The notes under the pieces were generated by a model, which saw only the letters and a list, made by a program, of their open reading frames with translations, was not told the origin of the DNA and did no database searches. The position numbers and the translations under genes are program-made. Positions 1-8,796 of a DNA stretch of 64,000 nt are shown here, in pieces. The stretch is from Sunxiuqinia indica (GTDB lineage Bacteria; Bacteroidota; Bacteroidia; Bacteroidales; Prolixibacteraceae): assembly GCF_009847015.1 (NCBI RefSeq), contig NZ_WVEM01000019.1, positions 33,237-97,236 on the forward strand, in the 5' to 3' direction. The stretch's first letter is position 1, and each line of letters starts with the position of its first letter.

Positions 1-152
1 TTTTGTTTCAATATTTCCATTACCTGCTCAACACATTCTTTGATAATCTCTTCTTTTGAAGATTGACTCTCAGCAGAAGAAAAGGCTGATTCGCCTTGAG
101 GATTTTCAGTCACATTGGCTCGTATAACAAGTTCTCGAATTACTACTGGCAT
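1..152 (-). CDS. DUF5908 family eCIS-associated protein (3' end outside window)
   Basis: The start codon and first 50 codons are visible; the rest lies beyond base 1. The protein begins MPVVIRELVIRANV, the hallmark opening of DUF5908 proteins, which are short proteins encoded in Bacteroidota contractile injection clusters next to the tube genes. Their molecular role is not established. A charged Ser/Glu/Lys-rich stretch follows. It starts 3 bases after the stop of the upstream tube gene, so it is almost certainly in the same transcript. Family assignment rests on the opening motif and the neighbourhood. Confidence 0.75.
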   Translation of the reverse strand, partial: MPVVIRELVIRANVTENPQGESAFSSAESQSSKEEIIKECVEQVMEILKQ

Positions 153-155
153 GAG

Positions 156-602
156 CTATATTGCTAAAATTTTAAAATAGTTGTACTGAAGTTTAATTGA
201 TTCGATGACCACTTTACTTTCCATGGCGTTAAAGTCTGAAACGGACCAGGAAACAGGATAAGCATTCACCACATACCAAGCAGCAACCGGAATGTGATCT
301 TCGTTTAAAAGAGCGATCGTGAGGTTTGTCGGTTGAAAATTGAAGCTTTCGATGGCATTACGGCACCACATCAATATTCCGGAGCCCATAAACATTCCCC
401 GCTTCAACTCAATATTGTGATACTTGGTGCGGGTTGGCAGCTGATGAACAAACCGGTTTTCACCTCCCTCTTTATATTCTTCTGTTTCCACATCAACTGT
501 TAAACCGGTGACCTCCTGAAAACGGAAATCATTAGGCAGCTGAGGCAACAATTCAAATACAACAGAAAAGTGAAATCCTACCGGTGGATAAGTAAAGTCC
601 AT
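156..602 (-). CDS. Contractile injection system tube protein (gp19-like), second copy
   Basis: 148 residues, the usual length of T4 gp19-like/Afp1-Afp5 inner tube proteins. Visible family features are the opening PPVGFHFSVVF, the FQEVTGLTVDVETEEYKEGG block, then HNIELKRGMF and a C-terminal ESKVVIESIKLQYNYF strand pair. Such proteins stack as hexamers to form the tube that is driven into the target when the sheath contracts. It follows the other tube gene by 12 bases and lies directly before the DUF5908 gene. It is clearly diverged from its neighbour; eCIS often carry a bulk tube paralogue and one or more specialised ones near the baseplate. Which copy does which cannot be told here. Confidence 0.88.
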   Translation of the reverse strand: MDFTYPPVGFHFSVVFELLPQLPNDFRFQEVTGLTVDVETEEYKEGGENRFVHQLPTRTKYHNIELKRGMFMGSGILMWCRNAIESFNFQPTNLTIALLNEDHIPVAAWYVVNAYPVSWSVSDFNAMESKVVIESIKLQYNYFKILAI

Positions 603-614
603 ATTTTCTTTCGT

Positions 615-1046
615 TTAACTCATTTCCATTGACAAACCTTCATGGGCCAGTTCCAGAGTTTCGATGGCCACCTCGTTTCCATCGGATTTCAGATCGGTGC
701 TTTGAACTTTTACCGGCCAGGCATTCTTAATTTTCCATGACAATACCGGAGCATGCTCTTCATTCAGCAAGCTGATGATAATGTCGCGTCGCTCAATGGT
801 ATTTAGCTTCACAGTATTCCACCAATCGTAAAATTCGTTGTCCTTTTGGAACACGCCACGCTTCAAGGTTATATTGGAAAACTTTTGCATGCCCGGCATC
901 TTCAGTTTGTTGTATTCGGGCATGTTACCGTCGCGGTATTCAATTACTTCGGTTTCAACGTCGAGGCCTGAAACTTCGGAAAACCCCAGTTTGGTTCCGC
1001 CCCACTCAACCTGAAAATGAAATTTTGGAATTGGATATTCAGCCAT
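615..1046 (-). CDS. Contractile injection system tube protein (gp19-like), first copy
   Basis: 143 residues of the phage T4 gp19-like tail tube family. Key blocks are YPIPKFHFQVEWGG at the N-terminus, GFSEVSGLDVETEVIEYRDG, then FSNITLKRGVF, and a C-terminal GNEVAIETLELAHEG. It follows the sheath gene by 38 bases, the usual eCIS order, so it is the likelier bulk inner-tube subunit. It shares the SGLDVETE..EYR and KRG blocks with the next gene, so the two are paralogues. The product would assemble inside the sheath in the producer cytoplasm. Confidence 0.9.
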   Translation of the reverse strand: MAEYPIPKFHFQVEWGGTKLGFSEVSGLDVETEVIEYRDGNMPEYNKLKMPGMQKFSNITLKRGVFQKDNEFYDWWNTVKLNTIERRDIIISLLNEEHAPVLSWKIKNAWPVKVQSTDLKSDGNEVAIETLELAHEGLSMEMS

Positions 1047-1084
1047 AATATTTCGTTTTAATCAAATTAATTAACGGTTTTGTT

Positions 1085-2494
1085 TTAGGACTCCTGGAGC
1101 TTGTGAGAAAACTTCAGGATAATAAATTCAGCCGGGCGAACCACAGCCATTCCGATTTCAATATTCATGCGTCCTTCAAGAATATCGAGAGAAGTCATCG
1201 TCTCGCCAAGTCCAACTTTTACGAAGTAAGCATCCTCTGCTTTAGCACCAGCCAAAGCACCAGCACGCCATTGTTTGGTCAGGAAGTTTTCAATCATCGC
1301 TTTTACCCGCACCCAAGTATTGGCATCGTTGGGTTCGAACACCACCCACTGCGAACCTTTTTTAATGGACTCTTCGGCAAAGTTGTAAAACCGGCGAACC
1401 GGCACATAGCGCCACTCATTATCATTACCGGCCAATGTGCGGGCACCCCACACCAATGTTCCTTTTCCGGCAAACGAACGAATAACATTGATCGATTTTC
1501 CGGTTGGATGCACATTCAATCCATCTTGCTCTTGGTTCGTCACCTTTTTATTTGGCCCGATTACTTCCATCACGCCAACATTAGCAGGAGCTTTCCAGAC
1601 ACCACGATTGCTATCAACGCGGGCATAAATTCCGGCTACCGCTGCTGAAGGAGGCAAGGTTAATGTGAGTTTATTAAGTTCAATTTTAATTTGATTGTAA
1701 AGTTCGGTGTTAGCCGTCAGGTCACTGAGTTTGTCCCCATCGTAACTGGTCGTTCCTCCGGGCGCATCAACTTCGGTATGCGCAATACTCACATCGCTTT
1801 CCTGGCACGCATAGGGCAATGTCGTTTTCAGCCAGGGATAATAAACAGCTCCGTATTTCAGATAGTCAGTTCCCAAACTGATATTTGTACGCAGGGTATC
1901 AGCAAACCCACTCGCCTCATTGTAAGTATCTAAAATCGTAAACCTGTCCTGCAATGATTGACACTGCTTCAGCGCATCTTCATACAATCCATAGAAATTG
2001 GCTACGGTGGAGACACCTGTTGCATCAGGGAAAACAATCAAGGTTGGCTCATCTTCCTTGGCCAGTTCGGCTAACCCGCCATTGGCTCCCAAATCGCTTT
2101 TACTGACAGTAGCAGTATAGTCTCCCACCGAAATAATGTAGCATGGCCCTCCACCATTGGCGAAGTACATTTGTAGAGAATAATACATCAAGAATTTTGA
2201 TTTTGTAGCAGGTTCAGGCACTTCAAGAACCCGGCTCAAATTACCAGCAGTATCATAGGTGTCAGTAATGTTTACCAGAATTCCTGTTTCCAAATCAGGT
2301 CCACCGAAATAGGCTTTGTATTCTAAAAGCGAGGTAATCCGGGTGGGAACGTTAGTTAGCGACTGATTATTTTTTTTGGCTTTTTCAGTATACCCGATAA
2401 AAGCCGGAATAGCAGTTTCAACCTCTGCTATGGATGGAGGCAACAACGAAATTTCTTCGATGTAAACTCCCGGTGTTTTGTACGTTTTAGCCAT
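1085..2494 (-). CDS. Contractile injection system tail sheath protein
   Basis: 469 residues, matching eCIS/phage tail sheath proteins. It opens with TYKTPGVYIEEISLLPPSIAEV, the typical sheath start (a P-G-V-Y-I/V-E-E segment that interlinks neighbouring subunits), and closes with a MTSLDILEGRMNIEIGMAVV segment followed by RPAEFIILKF, the conserved C-terminal handshake domain. The central region contains the Rossmann-like segment with LIVFPDATG, and later WKAPANVG and GKGTLVWGARTLAG, also typical. Sheath contraction powers tube ejection. Only one sheath gene is visible, whereas Afp/PVC clusters have three; single or few sheath genes are common in Bacteroidota eCIS. It lies 20 bases downstream of the 349-residue gene. 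Confidence 0.95.
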   Translation of the reverse strand: MAKTYKTPGVYIEEISLLPPSIAEVETAIPAFIGYTEKAKKNNQSLTNVPTRITSLLEYKAYFGGPDLETGILVNITDTYDTAGNLSRVLEVPEPATKSKFLMYYSLQMYFANGGGPCYIISVGDYTATVSKSDLGANGGLAELAKEDEPTLIVFPDATGVSTVANFYGLYEDALKQCQSLQDRFTILDTYNEASGFADTLRTNISLGTDYLKYGAVYYPWLKTTLPYACQESDVSIAHTEVDAPGGTTSYDGDKLSDLTANTELYNQIKIELNKLTLTLPPSAAVAGIYARVDSNRGVWKAPANVGVMEVIGPNKKVTNQEQDGLNVHPTGKSINVIRSFAGKGTLVWGARTLAGNDNEWRYVPVRRFYNFAEESIKKGSQWVVFEPNDANTWVRVKAMIENFLTKQWRAGALAGAKAEDAYFVKVGLGETMTSLDILEGRMNIEIGMAVVRPAEFIILKFSHKLQES

Positions 2495-2514
2495 AATTTA
2501 TTAAAATTTAAGTG

Positions 2515-3564
2515 TCAGAGATAGATGTACATATCAGAGTAGATTGTTGTTGGATCTCCCGGATCAGGCTTTATCAGCGAAGGATCGGGATTCGGTAGAT
2601 TATCGATAAGAACTGAAGCCATATTATTTTTTTTGCCGAGCAGGGCAATTCCTTTTATAGAGGCTTCTTTTAAGGGCATTGGATTGTCGGAAACAAAAAC
2701 ATTGTTCCCGATATCGGTAAATTCCCAGGGTGTATCGGCTTCCCGCACTCCCGGATTTGAAAAATCGACTTCGCTACGGTTAAAAACCTGATACCGCCAA
2801 GTGGTTTTGCGGTGTTCAAATGCTATTCGGTATTTTTTGGGCGCAACTTCGTTCGCATTAGTAAACCATCTATAATTTGAAGGAGCCTGACTAAAGAGTT
2901 CAAGCACTCCAAAATGCCTGTTTGAAAATTGCTCGCCAGTAAAATAAAATCGGTCTACCTCCCCTCCATCAATCATTAGCTTATACATTCCGGCAGGAAG
3001 GTCATTCAGTTTAAATTGAAAATTGTAATGCTCATCGACCGGATCCAATTCTTGCGAATCGACAGTTCCATCGTTATCAACCGAAACCAGCTCAGCCTTT
3101 TTCGCTCCGTCATTTCCATCATGGATGTATGAATAAACCATTCCGGAAGCAACAATCTGATCTACATCACCGGTATGGGTATTCTGGTTTAAAAGCAGCG
3201 AATCGGCACCAGTGTCAAAAACCTCTTGCTCGTTACTGGCTTTATTGGAGAAGTAATAAATTTTCGAATTGCCCGAATCAAAGGGAAGATTTGTAAAATT
3301 AAAATAAGACGGGTTATTCAACTTCAGAAAAAAGACAAGTTTAAATGATCCTGAAACCTGATCATTTTTTAGCTTTCCGGTTTCATCAACTTCAGCAAAA
3401 AAATTCAACATTCCATTTTTCTCCATCGACCGAATCCCCAAACCGTTCATTGAACGAGCGGTATTTCGTTCTGGCACAAAAGAAAAATCAGGAGATATTA
3501 AAGATTTATAGTAGTCGTTTAAAATCTCGATTTGCATGATTGACTGATAGCTAAACAACTGCAT
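2515..3564 (-). CDS. Unrecognised eCIS protein between cap and sheath genes
   Basis: 349 residues with no domain that I recognise. There is no signal peptide or membrane segment, so it should be cytoplasmic like the other particle components. It is rich in aromatic/beta-type sequence (SGSFKLVFFLKLNNPSYFNF, the NLPAGMYKLMIDG repeat-like turn, and a TTWRYQVFNRS block) and resembles a multi-domain beta-sandwich protein. It begins 3 bases after the DUF4255 stop and ends 20 bases before the sheath gene, so it is a structural or assembly component by position. The position matches that of a cap-adaptor-like component in the Bacteroidota particle AlgoCIS as I recall it; that assignment is inference only. 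Confidence 0.7.
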   Translation of the reverse strand: MQLFSYQSIMQIEILNDYYKSLISPDFSFVPERNTARSMNGLGIRSMEKNGMLNFFAEVDETGKLKNDQVSGSFKLVFFLKLNNPSYFNFTNLPFDSGNSKIYYFSNKASNEQEVFDTGADSLLLNQNTHTGDVDQIVASGMVYSYIHDGNDGAKKAELVSVDNDGTVDSQELDPVDEHYNFQFKLNDLPAGMYKLMIDGGEVDRFYFTGEQFSNRHFGVLELFSQAPSNYRWFTNANEVAPKKYRIAFEHRKTTWRYQVFNRSEVDFSNPGVREADTPWEFTDIGNNVFVSDNPMPLKEASIKGIALLGKKNNMASVLIDNLPNPDPSLIKPDPGDPTTIYSDMYIYL

Positions 3565-3567
3565 TAT

Positions 3568-4134
3568 TTAAGAGTTAAGATTTGCTTCTGTAATTGGTGG
3601 AGCATCCATTTTAATGTTATCGTCATAGATAGCCAGCATTTTAACTTTATACATCACCGAGCTCATCAGTTTAGCTCCGAGTGATCCCCATAAGTTATTT
3701 TGCTGCTCAAAAGAGAGAGTGTGAAGCTCTGTTGTCAACTTGGCAACCTGCTCGTTAAGATCGGGATAGTTGATAGGTGTGAAAAGGCTGTGTGATTGAA
3801 AAAAGCCAATGACATATGAAATAAACTTAAGCGATTCGCGATAACCAAACTCATCGTCACCAAAGTTGGCCGCAAAAAGCACATACAAATTGACCATGAT
3901 TTTGGGATCGGTTTTGGCGATTGTTCCCTGTGGTGTTTCTCGGTATAGATTCTGATTTTTTAAAACCCGTTCCTCTTCAATACTCACCAGAGTCATTGCC
4001 AAGCTGGAAACCTGTTGTTTTCCATTTTTATCGAAAAGTGGAATTAGCTCAACCTTATCATCATCAGAATTAGTACGTAATCTGAGGTAATTATTCAATT
4101 GGTTTTTCAAGAAGAAAAGCGATTGTTCAATCAT
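3568..4134 (-). CDS. DUF4255 (Pvc16-type) eCIS cap/tail-terminator protein
   Basis: 188 residues. The N-terminal block IEQSLFFLKNQLNNYLRLR, followed by SSLAMTLVSIEEERVLKNQN and later PKIMVNLYVLFAANFGDDEFGYRESL, is typical of DUF4255/Pvc16-like proteins, which cap the distal end of the tube-sheath in eCIS particles. It is the first gene of the minus-strand cluster, preceded by a long gene-free stretch, so the operon promoter should lie just upstream (4135-4300). No clear TAnnTTTG box was found there on this strand. The C-terminal SVMYKVKMLAIYDDN segment is also family-like. Confidence 0.88.
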   Translation of the reverse strand: MIEQSLFFLKNQLNNYLRLRTNSDDDKVELIPLFDKNGKQQVSSLAMTLVSIEEERVLKNQNLYRETPQGTIAKTDPKIMVNLYVLFAANFGDDEFGYRESLKFISYVIGFFQSHSLFTPINYPDLNEQVAKLTTELHTLSFEQQNNLWGSLGAKLMSSVMYKVKMLAIYDDNIKMDAPPITEANLNS

Positions 4135-4913
4135 GGGGGCTTTCTATTTATTCGGCTAATTCGCTGAACCGTGATTAACTAAATACAGTCGGAACGTACA
4201 GGTTTTTAAACCATGTATTTTTTCAGAGTTCGCTTCCAGAAAACATGTAGAATCCTTCAGCGAGTTAATTCTTTCAGGATAATATACGATAACAAGAAAA
4301 AGCATGATCCACCCCACTTATTCATACATTCCGATCTTTTTCTTATTATATCCTCTAATTGTTAATACAGTTTACAACTAAAAGGTAACCAAGTATTTTG
4401 ATCTTTTTCAATTTTAATTTATCTATTTATCAAAACAGAATAAATCGCAAAAAAGGGACAAAAGTTTATTATTCTGAAAATAAGTTCAGTTATCATATTT
4501 CTGAAAATATCGGGAAAGTCGCACTCACAATGATGCATAATTTAATAAGAGTATTTTTCACCTATAGGGTTTTCTGATCATGAAAATCGACAAAGAAAAG
4601 TCTGTACTTGCTAACATATTAATAACTGCAAATTAACCTCATAAAGCAGAGTGTCTTTTTGAACTTTTAAGGATTTGAATATTACTTTCAATAGTTAGAA
4701 AACCTACTGTAGTGATTTATGATAGATAAAAATAATAGCCTATCAGCCTGAATATTCTTTTGTAAAACACTCCCCTTTTTATTAACGTTAACTTTACAAA
4801 CAAGCCTGTATTGTCTAGACCATTTTTAAATAAGTTTCATTCGCTTATTATTGATAGATTCTTTTTTATATTTGCCGCAAATCTCAGAGCGCAATCTATT
4901 CTAATTCACAATT
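4135..4913. other. Long AT-rich intergenic region between eCIS operon and CoA-transferase
   Basis: About 780 bases without a credible gene on either strand. It must hold the promoters of both divergent units. The only convincing element that I see is the plus-strand -7 box close to 4914. The middle contains short low-complexity AT-rich runs and no long inverted repeat. No tRNA or known RNA fold was recognised. Confidence 0.6.
4867..4874 (+). promoter_or_regulatory. Bacteroidota -7 promoter box TATATTTG
   Basis: The sequence matches the TAnnTTTG consensus of the Bacteroidota housekeeping sigma factor and lies 40 bases before the CoA-transferase start, predicting a leader of about 30 bases. 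A -33 TTTG element at the ideal distance is not obvious. Confidence 0.55.
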
Positions 4914-6230
4914 ATGAAGCAAATTAAATACATTACTCCTGAGGAGGCAGTAAAAGTTATAAAATCCGGCGATCGTGTTCATTTAAGTAGTGTGGCGGTA
5001 ACACCGCATACATTAATTAAACCAATGGTAGAACGCGGACGTAACGGAGAACTCGTTGATGTAAAAATCCAGCATATCCACATCGAAGGAGAAGTGGAGT
5101 ACGCCAATCCTGAATTTGAAGGGATTTTCGCAGCAGAGCAATTCTTTGTTGGAGGAAACCTACGAAAGCAAACTCAGGCTGGGTATGCCGATTACATCCC
5201 CGTGTTTTTAAGTGAAACACAAAAGTTAATCCGCGAAGGATACTTAAAAGTGAATGTAGCGATGATTATGGTATCAACTCCAGACAAACATGGTTTTGTA
5301 TCGCTCGGAACGTCAGTAGATGCAACTAAAGCAGCTATTGAATGTGCCGATGTTGTTATCGCTGCTGTTAACCCTAATGTACCAAGAGCCTGGGGCGATG
5401 CAATGATTCATATCAACGAAATTGATTTATTTGTTGAAGATGATATTGAGCTTTACGCACACGAAATGGGTACACTTTCAGACATTGACGTGACCATTGG
5501 TAAGAATGTAGCAGAACTTGTTGAAGATGGAGCTTGCCTTCAAATGGGTATCGGAGGAATTCCGAATGCTGTTTTAGCTCAACTCGGAAACCACAAAGAT
5601 TTGGGAGTTCATACTGAAATGTTTGCCGATGGTATTCTTCCTTTGGTTGAAAAAGGAGTTGTTACCGGTAAACACAAAACAACCGACAAAGGTAAAATGG
5701 TTGCCTCATTTTTGATGGGAACCAAGGAACTATACGACTTCATTGACGACAACCCAATGGTTGCCATGATGGACGTTGCCCACACAAATAATGTACACAT
5801 TGTAAGACAAAACGACAAGGTTACAGCAATCAACTCAGCGCTGGCTGTTGATTTAACCGGACAAGTTTGTGCCGATTCAATTGGAACAATACACTATTCA
5901 GGTGTTGGTGGTCAAATTGACTTCATCCGTGGAGCTGGTCATTCAAAGGGCGGTAAACCAATTATTGCGTTACCATCGGTTACCGCAAAAGGAGTTTCTA
6001 AAATTAGTCCGATACTAATTCCAGGGTCAGGTGTTGTAAGTACTCGTGCCAATATGCACTGGGTAGTTACCGAATACGGAGCCGTTAACTTGTACGGAAA
6101 AACGCTACAAGAACGTGCGCGCTTGCTAACATCTATTGCACATCCCGAACATAGAGAAGCATTGGACAAAGCCGCATTTGAACGGTTCGGTTCTCATTAT
6201 CATTTTGTCCAACAACAACAAAACGTATAA
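4914..6230 (+). CDS. Acetyl-CoA hydrolase/CoA-transferase family protein
   Basis: 438 residues, the usual size of the family that includes 4-hydroxybutyrate CoA-transferase, succinate:acetate CoA-transferase and propionyl-CoA:succinate CoA-transferase. Two CoA-transferase halves are visible: an N-terminal domain with SGDRVHLSSVAVTP and a C-terminal domain with the GIGGIPNAV glycine-rich loop (about 212-220) and GVHTEMFADG, in which Glu235 is the expected catalytic residue forming the glutamyl-CoA thioester. The downstream epimerase/decarboxylase operon makes propionyl-CoA:succinate or acetate exchange a plausible job, because it would regenerate succinyl-CoA. This is inference, since substrate cannot be read from sequence. 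The gene has its own promoter and terminator. Confidence 0.88.
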   Translation: MKQIKYITPEEAVKVIKSGDRVHLSSVAVTPHTLIKPMVERGRNGELVDVKIQHIHIEGEVEYANPEFEGIFAAEQFFVGGNLRKQTQAGYADYIPVFLSETQKLIREGYLKVNVAMIMVSTPDKHGFVSLGTSVDATKAAIECADVVIAAVNPNVPRAWGDAMIHINEIDLFVEDDIELYAHEMGTLSDIDVTIGKNVAELVEDGACLQMGIGGIPNAVLAQLGNHKDLGVHTEMFADGILPLVEKGVVTGKHKTTDKGKMVASFLMGTKELYDFIDDNPMVAMMDVAHTNNVHIVRQNDKVTAINSALAVDLTGQVCADSIGTIHYSGVGGQIDFIRGAGHSKGGKPIIALPSVTAKGVSKISPILIPGSGVVSTRANMHWVVTEYGAVNLYGKTLQERARLLTSIAHPEHREALDKAAFERFGSHYHFVQQQQNV

Positions 6231-6235
6231 CAATC

Positions 6236-6262
6236 AAACAGGCAGGGGAATCCTGCCTGTTT
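6236..6262 (+). terminator. Rho-independent terminator after CoA-transferase
   Basis: Eleven-base perfect arms (AAACAGGCAGG and its complement) around a five-base loop, ending in a short T run, begin 6 bases after the stop codon. The mce operon therefore appears to be transcribed separately. Confidence 0.85.
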
Positions 6263-6294
6263 TCGTATTCAATCCGTTTTTATAATTATACTTT

Positions 6295-6362
6295 AATTGC
6301 TCCTTTTTTTTGAGCAATTTTCGAACTTTTGAGCAATTTGTTAAAAAAATATTCTAACAAAT
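6295..6362 (+). promoter_or_regulatory. Repeat-rich control region upstream of the mce-mmd operon
   Basis: Three copies of GAGCAATT occur: inverted at 6295-6302 and direct at 6312-6319 and 6331-6338. The two direct copies sit in a 13-base direct repeat TTTTGAGCAATTT with a 19-base period. Next to them an inverted repeat ATTTGTTA...TAACAAAT spans 6336-6362. These end 40 bases before the mce start and look like operator or leader structures. The inverted pair around a T run could also act as a weak terminator. Confidence 0.4.
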
Positions 6363-6402
6363 AAATAAACATACTATCAACCATTTACATAAATAACTAA
6401 TC

Positions 6403-6807
6403 ATGGGAGTTTCACATATTGAACACATTGGAATTGCAGTAAACAGCTTAGAAGAAGCCATACCATATTACGAAAAAGTATTAGGCCTAAAATGCTATGC
6501 TGTTGAAGAGGTTGCTGACCAAAAGGTAAAAACAGCCTTTTTTAAAGTTGGTGACACTAAAATTGAATTATTAGAATCAACCGACCCCGAAGGACCAATT
6601 GGTAAATTCATCGAGAAAAAAGGACAAGGAATCCATCACTTGGCTTTTGCTGTCGACAACATTAATGAGTCACTAAAGCAAGCAGAAGAAGACGGTATCC
6701 GCCTGATCGACAAAACCCCAAGAAAAGGAGCCGAAGGGTTGAACATTGGTTTCTTACATCCAAAATCAACACTTGGCGTACTAACTGAATTCTGCAGCGA
6801 TAAATAA
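6403..6807 (+). CDS. mce: Methylmalonyl-CoA epimerase
   Basis: 134 residues of the vicinal-oxygen-chelate (glyoxalase) superfamily. It interconverts (2R)- and (2S)-methylmalonyl-CoA in the succinate-propionate pathway in the cytoplasm. Metal-site positions are visible: His8 in HIEHIGIAV, His78/79 in [11 protein letters not shown], and Glu129 in GVLTEF. The length is standard. It is the first gene of a tightly spaced plus-strand operon, with mmdA following after 25 bases, so the decarboxylase gets the correct stereoisomer after the mutase step. Methylmalonyl-CoA mutase genes are not in the window. Confidence 0.96.
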   Translation: MGVSHIEHIGIAVNSLEEAIPYYEKVLGLKCYAVEEVADQKVKTAFFKVGDTKIELLESTDPEGPIGKFIEKKGQGIHHLAFAVDNINESLKQAEEDGIRLIDKTPRKGAEGLNIGFLHPKSTLGVLTEFCSDK

Positions 6808-6832
6808 CCAAAAATCATTTATTATATATACA

Positions 6833-8392
6833 ATGAGCAATCAAGATAAAATCAACAAATTAATTGAATTACGTGCAGAGGCCAAATTAGGTGGCGGCAT
6901 CAAACGAATTGAAGCCCAACATGCCAAAGGCAAATTTACCGCACGTGAACGCATCGAAATGCTACTTGACGAAGGTAGTTTCGAAGAGTTTGACATGTTT
7001 GTCACTCACCGTTGTACCAACTTTGGTTTGGAGAAAACCAAATTTATGGGCGATGGTGTTGTTACCGGTCACGGAACAATCGACGGTCGTGTAATTTACG
7101 TTTTCTCACAGGATTTTACCGTATTTGGTGGATCCCTGTCTGAAACCTTTGCACAAAAAATCTGCAAAGTTATGGATATGGCTATGAAAGCAGGTGCTCC
7201 GGTTATTGGAATCAACGATAGCGGTGGTGCACGTATTCAGGAAGGTGTGACTAGCTTGGCTGGTTATGCCGAAATCTTTGAACGCAACATCCTGGCATCA
7301 GGTGTTATTCCTCAAATTTCAGCCATTTTTGGTCCTTGCGCCGGTGGAGCTGTATATTCCCCTGCCCTAACTGACTTTATCATGATGACCGAGGAAAACT
7401 CGTACATGTTTGTAACCGGTCCGAAAGTTGTTAAAACTGTTACCGGAGAGGATATTTCAGTTGCAGATTTAGGTGGCGGTAAGGTTCATGCATCAAAATC
7501 AGGAGTTTCTCATTTCTTAGTTGAAAATGAAGAAGAAGGACTTTTGGTCATCCGCAAACTATTGTCGTACCTTCCTCAAAATAATCTGGAAGATGCACCA
7601 ATTACCGACTGCGACGACCCAATTGACCGGTTGGAAGATTCTTTGAATGAAATTATTCCAGACAATCCAAACCAGCCTTACGATGTAAAAGAGGTGATTC
7701 ACTCGTTAGCCGACTATGGCGAATTTTTAGAAGTACACCGGAACTATGCCAAAAATATCATTGTTGGATTCGCTAAATTCGACGGACAATCCGTTGGTAT
7801 TGTTGCCAACCAACCGAACTACCTAGCCGGAGTTCTCGATATTGAAGCATCACGTAAAGCTGCTCGATTTGTTCGCTTTCTGGATGCCTTCAACATTCCA
7901 ATCGTCACGCTGGTTGACGTTCCTGGATTTTTACCCGGAAGCAAACAAGAATATGGTGGTATCATTACACACGGAGCAAAATTAATGTTTGCTTACGGCG
8001 AGGCAACTGTGCCAAAGATCACTATTACTTTGCGTAAGTCATACGGTGGAGCACACGATGTAATGTCGTGTAAACAATTGCGTGGCGACTTAAACTATGC
8101 ATGGCCATCAGCTGAAATTGCAGTAATGGGAGCTGCCGGTGCTGTTGAAGTATTGCAAGGACGTAAGCTTTCTTCAATCGAGGATCCTGAAGAACGTGCT
8201 AAGTTCATTGCTGAACACGAAGCAGAATACAAAGAAAAGTTTGCAAATCCATACCAAGCTGCATCATACGGCTATATTGACGATGTCATTGAACCTCGTA
8301 ACACTCGTATTCGTATTATTCGTGGCCTGCAAAGCTTAGCAACTAAAAAGCTTGTCAATCCACCTAAAAAACATTCAAACATTCCATTATAA
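6833..8392 (+). CDS. mmdA: Methylmalonyl-CoA decarboxylase alpha (carboxyltransferase) subunit
   Basis: 519 residues, matching the carboxyltransferase subunit of methylmalonyl-CoA decarboxylase or the propionyl-CoA carboxylase beta subunit. Crotonase-fold landmarks are visible: [30 protein letters not shown] (oxyanion-type glycine pairs), [10 protein letters not shown] and [15 protein letters not shown]. It transfers the carboxyl group of methylmalonyl-CoA to biotin on the BCCP subunit. The following OadG-, BCCP- and OadB-like genes favour the Na+-pumping decarboxylase over a carboxylase; no biotin carboxylase gene is present here. OadG begins 12 bases after the stop. Confidence 0.95.
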   Translation: MSNQDKINKLIELRAEAKLGGGIKRIEAQHAKGKFTARERIEMLLDEGSFEEFDMFVTHRCTNFGLEKTKFMGDGVVTGHGTIDGRVIYVFSQDFTVFGGSLSETFAQKICKVMDMAMKAGAPVIGINDSGGARIQEGVTSLAGYAEIFERNILASGVIPQISAIFGPCAGGAVYSPALTDFIMMTEENSYMFVTGPKVVKTVTGEDISVADLGGGKVHASKSGVSHFLVENEEEGLLVIRKLLSYLPQNNLEDAPITDCDDPIDRLEDSLNEIIPDNPNQPYDVKEVIHSLADYGEFLEVHRNYAKNIIVGFAKFDGQSVGIVANQPNYLAGVLDIEASRKAARFVRFLDAFNIPIVTLVDVPGFLPGSKQEYGGIITHGAKLMFAYGEATVPKITITLRKSYGGAHDVMSCKQLRGDLNYAWPSAEIAVMGAAGAVEVLQGRKLSSIEDPEERAKFIAEHEAEYKEKFANPYQAASYGYIDDVIEPRNTRIRIIRGLQSLATKKLVNPPKKHSNIPL

Positions 8393-8404
8393 TCAAACTA
8401 GTCT

Positions 8405-8770
8405 ATGAATAATCTTTTAATCATATTGGCTTCTCAAATGGATTTCGGATGGACCGTTGCCCTTGTTGGGTTCTTTATCGTGTTCTTCGCTTTAACCTTG
8501 CTCGTGATTGTTTTTCTGAGGCTTCCAAAGCTGATCAACATGAAGTTCAAAAAGAAAGAACCTAAGAAGAAAGCCCCCCATTGCGAAGACACAGAAGGAG
8601 AATGCCACATTGAAGGAAATGTGACTGCCGCGATAGGTATGGCACTGCACCTTTACTTTATAAACCAACACGACGAAGAAAGTAACATTGTAACCATCAA
8701 AAAGGTTAAGAAAGCTTATTCCCCGTGGAGTTCAAAAATTTACAGTGTGACCAATAACTGGCCGCGATAA
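8405..8770 (+). CDS. OadG-type small membrane subunit of Na+-pumping decarboxylase
   Basis: 121 residues with one clear transmembrane helix at about 14-39 (GWTVALVGFFIVFFALTLLV), then a basic linker (KKKEPKKKAP) and a cytoplasmic tail ending SPWSSKIYSVTNNWPR. That tail is typical of the gamma/delta subunits of Bacteroidota sodium-pumping decarboxylases. The subunit bridges the soluble carboxyltransferase and the membrane beta subunit. Two cysteines in HCEDTEGECH could bind a metal; this is speculative. Spacing of 12 and 26 bases to its neighbours places it in the operon. Confidence 0.88.
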   Translation: MNNLLIILASQMDFGWTVALVGFFIVFFALTLLVIVFLRLPKLINMKFKKKEPKKKAPHCEDTEGECHIEGNVTAAIGMALHLYFINQHDEESNIVTIKKVKKAYSPWSSKIYSVTNNWPR

Positions 8771-8796
8771 CAGTTTTATTGCATAATTTTTAGAAA

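Noticed and set aside
1103..1648. Plus-strand open frame of 181 codons inside the sheath gene
   Set aside because: It lies wholly antisense to a clearly conserved sheath protein and shows no family motif.
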